A stretch of DNA of 12,315 bases. It comes from Caldifarciminota bacterium UBA3079. GTDB taxonomy: Bacteria > Hydrothermota > Tepidihabitantia > Tepidihabitantales > Tepidihabitantaceae. Below are positions 6,561 to 12,315 of the stretch, piece after piece. The stretch lies in assembly GCA_002366635.1 (NCBI GenBank), contig DFBN01000133.1, positions 4,188 to 16,502 on the forward strand, read 5' to 3'. The notes under the pieces were generated by a model. That model saw nothing but the letters and a program-made list of their open reading frames with translations, did no database searches and was not told where the DNA came from. The translations under genes and the position numbers were made by a program. The stretch's first letter is position 1, and every line of letters starts with the position of its first letter.

Positions 6561-7846
6561 CGACCAACTCCGAGGTAAGTGAAACCTTGTTTCTCAATTT
6601 CGGTTCGCTTCAGCATATTGCGGCCGTCGCAGATAATCGGCACCCGCATCCTTTTCTTGAGTTTGGTAAGGTCCAATTGTTTGAATTCAGACCATTCGGT
6701 CAGAAGCAGTAGAATATCTGCGTCTTCAGCTACATCCTCGGCTTTGCTGCAGAACTCGATGCCCGGGATTATTTTTCTTGCCCGCTCCATTGCCTTCGGG
6801 TCATAAGCCCGGACATGGGCGCCTTTGTGCACCAGTTCAGCGATAATGTCGATTGAAGGGGCGAAACGCATGTCATCGGTATCAGGCTTGAAGGAAAGAC
6901 CGAGAACGCCGATGTTCTTGTTCTGCAGATTCCAGAGGACACTTTGAATCTTTCGGATGAAGCGTAGTTTCATTTCATTATTGATGTTTTCGACCTCTCG
7001 GAGCAATTTGAAATCATAGCCGAGTTCTTCGGCGATGTGGATAAAGGCACGCAAGTCTTTCGGGAAGCAGAAACCACCATAGCCGATACCTGCGTCCAGG
7101 AAGCTTGGGCCGATACGCTTATCCATTCCCATACCGCAAGTGACCTGGTGAACATCTGCGCCCGATGCTTCGCAAACGACAGCCAGTGCATTGGCAAAGG
7201 AAATCTTCATCGCCAGGAATGCATTCGAGGCATGCTTGATGAGTTCGGCCGATGCCGAGTCGGTGATAACGATTGGGGCATTCAGTGGTTTGTAGATTTC
7301 TTTCATAAGGTCGCTCGCCCGGTCTGATTCGACACCGATAACGATTCTGTCCGGATTGAGGAAATCGTTCACTGCTGAACCTTCACGCAGGAATTCAGGG
7401 TTGGATGCAACATCAAAAGGTGTTCCGGTCCGGTTGTATCTTTCAATTGTGGTTCTTATCCATTTGTGGGTCTGGACCGGGACCGTGGATTTTTCCACGA
7501 TGAGAAGATATTCCTCCATGCTGGTTGCTATTTCCCGGGCTACATTTTCGACATAAGCCAGGTCTGGTTCACCTTTCCCCCGAGGTGGAGTGCCGACCGC
7601 GATGAAGCATACTGTTGAGTTGTGGACTGCGGTTTTGATGTCGGTAGTGAAACTCAACCGGTGTGCAGTTACCATTTCTTTGACTATGTCGTGAAGTCCA
7701 GGTTCATAAATCGGCATTTTGCCCGAGTTGAGCGTTTCGATTTTATTGCTGTCGTTATCCACGCAGATGACTTCATGACCGATTTTGGCAAAGCAAGCCC
7801 CTGTTGTTAACCCAACATAACCAGTGCCAATCATCGCGATTTTCAT
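6557..7846 (-). CDS. ugd: UDP-glucose 6-dehydrogenase
   Basis: This 429-residue enzyme oxidises UDP-glucose to UDP-glucuronate in two NAD-dependent steps. The N-terminal NAD domain has GTGYVG at 7-12. The central domain has ELIKHASNAFLA (201-212), with the conserved Lys204 and Asn208. The catalytic Cys260 sits in GYGGFCFPKDL (256-265), where Asp264 is also conserved. The C-terminal UDP-binding domain includes GLSFKPDTDDMR. All key residues are present and the length is normal for the bacterial single-chain family. GDP-mannose and UDP-N-acetylglucosamine dehydrogenases are related, but the Cys-site pattern and the UXS-like gene downstream favour UDP-glucose. The gene follows mutS after 51 bases that contain a likely promoter. 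The first ATG gives the standard MKIAMIGTGYVG start. Confidence 0.93.
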   Translation of the reverse strand: MKIAMIGTGYVGLTTGACFAKIGHEVICVDNDSNKIETLNSGKMPIYEPGLHDIVKEMVTAHRLSFTTDIKTAVHNSTVCFIAVGTPPRGKGEPDLAYVENVAREIATSMEEYLLIVEKSTVPVQTHKWIRTTIERYNRTGTPFDVASNPEFLREGSAVNDFLNPDRIVIGVESDRASDLMKEIYKPLNAPIVITDSASAELIKHASNAFLAMKISFANALAVVCEASGADVHQVTCGMGMDKRIGPSFLDAGIGYGGFCFPKDLRAFIHIAEELGYDFKLLREVENINNEMKLRFIRKIQSVLWNLQNKNIGVLGLSFKPDTDDMRFAPSIDIIAELVHKGAHVRAYDPKAMERARKIIPGIEFCSKAEDVAEDADILLLLTEWSEFKQLDLTKLKKRMRVPIICDGRNMLKRTEIEKQGFTYLGVGR

Positions 7847-7852
7847 GCGTCC

Positions 7853-7880
7853 ACTATACCGATGCCCATGGATAAGTCAA
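7853..7880 (-). promoter_or_regulatory. Candidate sigma70-type promoter for ugd and downstream genes
   Basis: Reading the minus strand, TTGACT (7880-7875) is followed after 16 bases by TATAGT (7858-7853). Each differs by one base from the -35 and -10 consensus (TTGACA, TATAAT). It lies in the only sizeable gap of the gene run, between the mutS stop and the ugd ATG. Only six bases separate the -10 box from the ATG, so the expected start point falls on or next to the ATG and the transcript would have almost no leader. No terminator hairpin is seen in the same gap, so transcription from upstream could also read through. Confidence 0.5.
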
Positions 7881-7897
7881 GGATAGGCTAAGCTTTT

Positions 7898-10489
7898 TTA
7901 CCTTTCGGTGTCTTTCTGAGCCAAGTGCTGGAGCTTGGCAAGCAAGTTCAGCGCTTCCACGGGTGACATATCGTCGATTTTAGCTTCACACAGTTTGGAA
8001 AGGACAGGATGCGAAGACGGGCGGTCAGCCGCAAGAAGCTGTTCTGAAGAAAGCAATAGATTAGTCAGATTTGTCTGTTTGTCTTTTTCAAAATCAGCCA
8101 GGACTTGACGGGCCCGTTCAATAACAGACAAAGGCAGGCCTGCCAAACGGGCAACTGCGATACCGTAGCTTTTGCTTGCCGGCCCGGGTTTGAGCTTGCG
8201 CAGGAACAGAACATGGTCATGGTTTTCCTTAACCGAGAAATTGTAGTTGTGAACTCTGAGAAGGAGCAGTGCGATATCAGTGAGTTTATGATAGTGGGTG
8301 GCAAAGAGTGTGCGGGGCCGTCTTTTCTTTGGTCCATGCAGGTATTCGACTGTTGCCCAGGCAATTGCCAGACCGTCGTTTGTGGCGGTCCCGCGACCGA
8401 CTTCATCGAGAATCACCAGACTTCTGGACGTCGCATTGTTGAGGATATTTGCGGTTTCGGTCATTTCCGCCAAGAAGGTAGAAACACCTTGGGTAACATC
8501 GTCGGTTGCACCAATCCTGGTGAAGATTTTGTCAACGACTCCGATGCGGGCTTTTTCCACGGGCACGAAAGAGCCGATTTGGGCCATTATCGTTATCAGT
8601 GCAACCTGGCGGAGATATGTAGATTTTCCTGCCATGTTCGGACCGGTGATGATGAGAATCTGTTGGTCTTCGGTGTCGAGATTGGTGGCATTGGGTATAA
8701 AAGGGCGGTCGAGTGTCGTTTCCGCTACCGGGTGCCGGCCTTTAGTGATTTCGATGATTTCGGAATTGTCCACTTTTGGCCGGGTATACCGGTTCTCGCA
8801 CGTCACCTGGGCAAAGCTTGAGAGCACATCCAGTTCGGCAAGGATACCGGACAGTTTGATTACGCGTCCGACCTGCTTTCCTACCCGTTGCCGAAGTTCT
8901 GTAAAAAGCTCATACTCCAAGGTATTGATGCGTTCTTCGGCATTGATAACCTTGGTTTCATATTCCTTGAGTTCAGGAGTTATGAAGCGCTCGGCATTGG
9001 TAAGGGTCTGCTTGCGGAGGTAGTTTTTGGGCACCTGTTTCAGGTATGACTTTGTGACTTCAATGTAATAGCCGAACACGGAGTTGAAGCCGACACGGAG
9101 ATTGGGGATTGCGGTGCGTTGCCGTTCTTTTTCCTGGAGTCCTGCGATATACTGTTTTACGTTCCTTGAAAGATTACGCAGCTTATCCAGTTCCGGGTGA
9201 TGACCCGGCCGGATAAGTCCGCCTTCGGTAAGCGTAACAGGAGGGTCAGGAGTGAGGGTTTCTTCAATGTCGGCAACCAGTTCTGAGAAGTCCTCGATGC
9301 CCGAATGGAAATAGGTCAGGCGGGCAGCATGACAGCGAGCCATGATTTGTTTGATGTCGGGCGCAACTTTCAGCCAGTTCTTGAGCGCAACCAGCTCGCG
9401 TGGGTTTGCCCTTTCCAGTGCAATGCGTGAACTCACTCGTTCTAAGTCTCCTGTTTTCTTAAGCAGTCCCTGGATTTCTGCAACTGGCGAATCTGTGCTG
9501 GCAAGTTCTTCAACTGCATCCTGACGCTCGGTGATAATATCTGTGTCCAGTAGAGGGGCTAGGACCCAGCGACGCAGCATTCTGGTTCCGGCCGATGTGC
9601 GGGTGCGGTCAAGAACCGATAAGAGGGTTCCGGTCTTGCGCGCACCAGGTATGGGATGGAGTCTTTGGACTAACTCGAGGTTCCGGCGTGAAATCCTGTC
9701 TACCAGAAGATGGTTTGCAGTGTTGTAAGGTGAAATCTTGCGGATATGGGGAAGCGCACTTTTCTGCGTCTGCTCAAGATAATAAAGGACCGCTCCGGCC
9801 GCGCAGATGCCTTCGGTGAGTTCAGCTATTCCGAAACCTTCAAGGGTTGCGACACCAAAATGAGAAGTCAGTTTGTCAAAGGCAAAGTCTTCGGTGAAAT
9901 AGTAGTCATCGATACGGGTGATTTCAGAAACCGGGAGCCGGGTGTTTTCCGATTTCCATGACTGGGGGACCAGGACTTCTCTCGGCTCGATTTTCTGCAT
10001 TTCTTCGCCCAGGGTTCGGGTGTTTGTTTCAGCCGCCCTGAATTCGCCGGTCGACACATCGGCAAAGGCAATCCCGCATGTCTCACCTGCCGGTGAAATC
10101 GCCATGAGGTAATTATTGCGTGTTTCATCCAGCAGGCCGGGTCTGGTCAAAGTGCCCGGTGTGACGATTTCTACTACCTCCCGGCGCACAACCGGTTTGT
10201 CCCGAGACGGTTGGTCCAACTGGTCGCAGATGGCGACTTTGAAACCTTGAGCAACCAGGCGTCCTACATAGGTATCGAGTGACTTGGCCGGAACACCGGC
10301 GAGAGGAACTCTGTTGTCAGGGCCATGCGGTCGTGAAGTCAATGCTAGGCCGAGCGCCTTTGAGCCGACTTCAGCGTCTTCATAGAACATCTCATAGAAG
10401 TCGCCTACGCGGAAGAGAAGAATTGCTCCTTTGTGCTTCTCTTTGATACGATGATACTGGGTAAGAAGAGGGGTCAACTTTCCAGACAT
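7898..10489 (-). CDS. mutS: DNA mismatch repair protein MutS
   Basis: This 863-residue mismatch sensor is of normal MutS length. The mismatch-reading Phe-x-Glu motif is F31-Y32-E33 in GDFYEMF. The connector, lever and clamp domains follow in order. The ATPase domain carries Walker A GPNMAGKST at 616-624, Walker B LVILDE at 691-696 followed by VGRGT, and the switch FATHYH at 729-734. The C-terminus ends with the usual MSPVEALNLLAKL segment. The F-x-E motif and the full length distinguish it from MutS2 and other non-repair paralogues. No mutL is present in the window. The ATG lies nine bases after the preceding TPR gene stop and has no strong ribosome site in front of it. All catalytic residues look intact. 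Confidence 0.97.
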   Translation of the reverse strand: MSGKLTPLLTQYHRIKEKHKGAILLFRVGDFYEMFYEDAEVGSKALGLALTSRPHGPDNRVPLAGVPAKSLDTYVGRLVAQGFKVAICDQLDQPSRDKPVVRREVVEIVTPGTLTRPGLLDETRNNYLMAISPAGETCGIAFADVSTGEFRAAETNTRTLGEEMQKIEPREVLVPQSWKSENTRLPVSEITRIDDYYFTEDFAFDKLTSHFGVATLEGFGIAELTEGICAAGAVLYYLEQTQKSALPHIRKISPYNTANHLLVDRISRRNLELVQRLHPIPGARKTGTLLSVLDRTRTSAGTRMLRRWVLAPLLDTDIITERQDAVEELASTDSPVAEIQGLLKKTGDLERVSSRIALERANPRELVALKNWLKVAPDIKQIMARCHAARLTYFHSGIEDFSELVADIEETLTPDPPVTLTEGGLIRPGHHPELDKLRNLSRNVKQYIAGLQEKERQRTAIPNLRVGFNSVFGYYIEVTKSYLKQVPKNYLRKQTLTNAERFITPELKEYETKVINAEERINTLEYELFTELRQRVGKQVGRVIKLSGILAELDVLSSFAQVTCENRYTRPKVDNSEIIEITKGRHPVAETTLDRPFIPNATNLDTEDQQILIITGPNMAGKSTYLRQVALITIMAQIGSFVPVEKARIGVVDKIFTRIGATDDVTQGVSTFLAEMTETANILNNATSRSLVILDEVGRGTATNDGLAIAWATVEYLHGPKKRRPRTLFATHYHKLTDIALLLLRVHNYNFSVKENHDHVLFLRKLKPGPASKSYGIAVARLAGLPLSVIERARQVLADFEKDKQTNLTNLLLSSEQLLAADRPSSHPVLSKLCEAKIDDMSPVEALNLLAKLQHLAQKDTER

Positions 10490-10498
10490 AGTGTCAGG

Positions 10499-11602
10499 TC
10501 ATTCTAACCAGGCATGGCATTTCTGACAACTGAATGAAGGTTCCTCCTGGATTGTGCCGCAGTTCTTGCATTTGAGCCTTTCAGACTGAAGCTGGTTAAT
10601 TATCTGGGAAAGCAGCTGGCCGGCACGGTCGGGGTTTCCTTTATGCAGTTGCAAGGATGCAAGTGTGGTCCGGCACAGAAGCTTTCCGTTGTTCGCACAG
10701 AATCTCTCCAGCAATCGGATTGCCGCCGGCAGGTTTTCTTTCTTCTGATAAATGAGTGCCAAGGCTACTGTTAGACCTTCATCACCAGGAATCTTCTGGA
10801 GCAGCCGTTCGTAAGCCTGGCTTACCTCTTCGTACCGTCCGAGTTCATAATATGCGCTTTCGAGTCGGTGGCGGACGAGAAAGTTTTTCTCCGGTGCCAG
10901 GTTGATGATTTCGTGCCAGTTACGGATAGCAGCTTCAGTATCGTCATGGGCCAACTGGTAATCTCCCAGGTAAAGCCGGGCAGCGATGGACTTATGGTCA
11001 AGACGCAATGCTTCGTTGAAATAGACAAGGGCCGATTCTGGGTCAGTTCTGGCATACGCGCGACCGAATTCTGCCAGCATGAGGGCAACCCAGGCGCGGT
11101 CGTGCGGATTCCGACTCAGTTTCTTGAGCAGGCTTTCACATTTCTCCCGGGAACCGGTTTCAAGATAGAGGCGGAACAGATTTTCGCAGTCGGTTTTATT
11201 GCATTTGTCAGTCCGGGTGAGTTCTTCCAGTATTGAGATTGCCTTGAGTTTCCTATCGGTCAGAAGATAATCCCGGACCAGGGCCTGGTAAACCTTCCTT
11301 TCGTCTTCTGGTCGGAGATTACGACGCAGGGTCAGGGTTTCGTGGACTTTCAGCCCGCGTTCGATATCGCCCTGCCCGATGAAGATATTGCCAAGCCTTA
11401 TATAGGCGTCGATATTGTCCGGGTTTGCTTTGACCGCCTGCTTAAGTTTGACTACTGCGTCTTTCGGGTTGCCATCGAGCAGGAACTGAATTCCTTCAAC
11501 ATAAGCCGGGGCAGTAGTTTGCTTGCGGCGCAACAAGTCGCGCACCAGCGGGTACAGGGCCACGACAGTCAGGACAAGAATAATAATAACAAGGATAGTC
11601 AT
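10499..11602 (-). CDS. lapB: LapB-like membrane-anchored TPR protein with C-terminal zinc ribbon
   Basis: This 367-residue protein begins with one membrane helix (about 2-20) followed by a basic segment, then a long series of TPR helices (about 32-335), and ends in a rubredoxin-like zinc ribbon with C345, C348, C359 and C362. The ending CQKCHAW resembles the E. coli LapB (YciM) tail CPSCRAW. LapB is an inner-membrane scaffold that works with FtsH to control LpxC and so LPS synthesis. Whether this holds here depends on the organism making LPS, which the window does not show. It overlaps the LapA-domain gene by ATGA, the same pairing as lapA-lapB in E. coli. A GAGG at 11610-11613, seven bases before the ATG, is a good ribosome site. 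Confidence 0.85.
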   Translation of the reverse strand: MTILVIIILVLTVVALYPLVRDLLRRKQTTAPAYVEGIQFLLDGNPKDAVVKLKQAVKANPDNIDAYIRLGNIFIGQGDIERGLKVHETLTLRRNLRPEDERKVYQALVRDYLLTDRKLKAISILEELTRTDKCNKTDCENLFRLYLETGSREKCESLLKKLSRNPHDRAWVALMLAEFGRAYARTDPESALVYFNEALRLDHKSIAARLYLGDYQLAHDDTEAAIRNWHEIINLAPEKNFLVRHRLESAYYELGRYEEVSQAYERLLQKIPGDEGLTVALALIYQKKENLPAAIRLLERFCANNGKLLCRTTLASLQLHKGNPDRAGQLLSQIINQLQSERLKCKNCGTIQEEPSFSCQKCHAWLE

Positions 11603-11931
11603 GATTCGTCCTCTTGATTTTCGGCTTCGGTATCCTGGGGCATCGGTTCAAGCGAGGCGTTGCGGAATGACCGGAGCTCTTCGGTGATGGCATTGATTTC
11701 CCGATGCTGCCTGCGGATTCTGGCATGGAGCTGGATTTCTGATACGAGCATGAAAACACCCACGCAAATCGCGCCGAAGGCAAATGCATAAAGCATGACA
11801 AATGCCACCCGGACATGTTCATAGTAGGTGCCGAATACATTGACTGAGGTAGTTACTTCGATATTCGTCAAGGCGAGCACCAGAAGCAGAATGAAAATAA
11901 TCAGCGTCAGGATAATGCGGAATATGTCCAT
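11599..11931 (-). CDS. lapA: LapA-domain (DUF1049) inner-membrane protein
   Basis: This 110-residue protein has two membrane helices, about 4-24 and 41-65, followed by a charged coiled-coil segment (about 66-95) and an acidic end. The 'LALTNIEVTTSVNVFG' stretch between the helices matches the LapA/DUF1049 pattern of a helix, then N-x-x-x-V and a short beta segment. In E. coli LapA lies next to LapB and aids LPS assembly; here too the LapB-like gene follows directly and overlaps by four bases. The role is inferred from family and neighbour. The ATG has the strongest ribosome site in the window. Confidence 0.8.
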   Translation of the reverse strand: MDIFRIILTLIIFILLLVLALTNIEVTTSVNVFGTYYEHVRVAFVMLYAFAFGAICVGVFMLVSEIQLHARIRRQHREINAITEELRSFRNASLEPMPQDTEAENQEDES

Positions 11932-11934
11932 AAG

Positions 11935-11942
11935 CCCTCCTT
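11935..11942 (-). promoter_or_regulatory. Strong Shine-Dalgarno site of lapA, overlapping the miaB stop
   Basis: The minus strand reads AAGGAGGG directly in front of the lapA ATG, with four bases between GGAGG and the start codon. The two leading As belong to the miaB TAA stop. Most other genes in the run have weak or no recognisable sites and appear to rely on overlap with the gene before, so this one marks lapA as independently initiated on the shared transcript. Confidence 0.75.
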
Positions 11943-12315
11943 ATTGAAACAGAGCGACGGCTGCCTGAACTTCGGCAACCGGGGTCCATCCTTTGATTCT
12001 GGTTATTTGGCAGGTAACCGTTTCACCAACACTTAACGGGCTGTGAACGATAACTGCCTTGTTATTGCGGGTTCTTCCGAGCATGCCCGAGCCCCGGGCA
12101 TGGGATTCTATGAGTAATTCAAAAGTTCGGTTCAGCATTTCTCTCGTGCGTTCCCGGGTAATGCGATTCTGGGCGTCTATAAGCCGGGTAAGACGCTGGC
12201 CCGCTTCTGCTTCCGAGACTTTTGGCGCAAACTGGACAGCCGCGGTGCCGGGTCTGACCGAATACCTGAACATATAGGCAAAATCAAAACGGACTGTTTT
12301 TATGACTTCGAGCGT
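11941..12315 (-). CDS. miaB: MiaB-type tRNA methylthiotransferase, C-terminal part only (5' end beyond window)
   Basis: The frame is open from the window edge and encodes the last 124 residues. The segment RFDFAYMFRYSVRPGT near its start is the end of the radical-SAM domain and closely fits MiaB. A helical linker follows, then a TRAM RNA-binding domain (about the last 60 residues), including MLGRTRNNKAVIV, which matches the 'GRT-x-NN' pattern of MiaB. MiaB adds the 2-methylthio group to N6-isopentenyl-A37 of tRNAs. The iron-sulfur cysteines lie outside the window. The related MtaB and RimO have different TRAM sequences, so MiaB is preferred. The stop is followed nine bases later by the lapA start. 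Confidence 0.88.
   Translation of the reverse strand, partial: TLEVIKTVRFDFAYMFRYSVRPGTAAVQFAPKVSEAEAGQRLTRLIDAQNRITRERTREMLNRTFELLIESHARGSGMLGRTRNNKAVIVHSPLSVGETVTCQITRIKGWTPVAEVQAAVALFQ

Noticed and set aside
7861..7900. T-run (minus-strand A-run) after the mutS stop as a terminator
   Set aside because: There is no stem before the T-run on either strand, and on the mutS strand the run is A, not T.
8105..9023. Two long plus-strand open frames (238 and 241 codons) opposite mutS
   Set aside because: They lie wholly antisense to a well-supported mutS, overlap each other, and show no family motifs or ribosome sites.

Overview
This window looks like part of the chromosome of a Gram-negative (diderm) bacterium. 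The signs are a LapA/LapB-like envelope pair and an FtsE-FtsX-EnvC cell-division module. Base composition is moderate, roughly half G+C by eye. The gene order (miaB, lapA, lapB, mutS, sugar-nucleotide genes, ftsEX, envC, holB) is not one I know from Proteobacteria. A poorly cultured lineage, for example a candidate phylum, is plausible, but the sequence alone cannot settle this.

From the right edge down to position 290 all eleven genes lie on the minus strand. They are almost gapless: most neighbours overlap by 1 to 11 bases or are separated by only 1 to 10. In transcription order: the 3' end of miaB (tRNA methylthiolation, cut by the window edge); a LapA-domain membrane protein; a LapB-like TPR protein with a C-terminal zinc ribbon; mutS; ugd (UDP-glucose dehydrogenase); a UDP-glucuronate decarboxylase-like epimerase; a Gfo/Idh/MocA oxidoreductase; a family 2 glycosyltransferase; ftsE; ftsX; an EnvC-like coiled-coil/LytM protein; and a DNA polymerase III delta-prime (holB) gene. 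The largest gap is 51 bases, between mutS and ugd. It holds a good sigma70-type promoter candidate placed so close to the ugd ATG that the transcript could be leaderless.

The genes fall into three functional blocks. The first covers RNA and DNA maintenance plus LPS-assembly control (miaB, lapAB, mutS). The second is a compact sugar-nucleotide and glycosyl-transfer block: UDP-glucose to UDP-glucuronate to UDP-xylose, then an oxidoreductase and a glycosyltransferase. The third is the divisome module, in which the FtsEX ATPase/permease would control an EnvC-like protein whose LytM domain has lost most catalytic histidines and so probably activates amidases rather than cutting peptidoglycan. holB ends the run.

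The first 289 bases are different. They hold the end of a plus-strand reading frame, convergent with holB, that resembles the tail of an integrase-core transposase and may be frameshifted. After it comes a short stretch with no convincing gene or terminator. I see no RNA genes, CRISPR arrays or intact insertion sequences.
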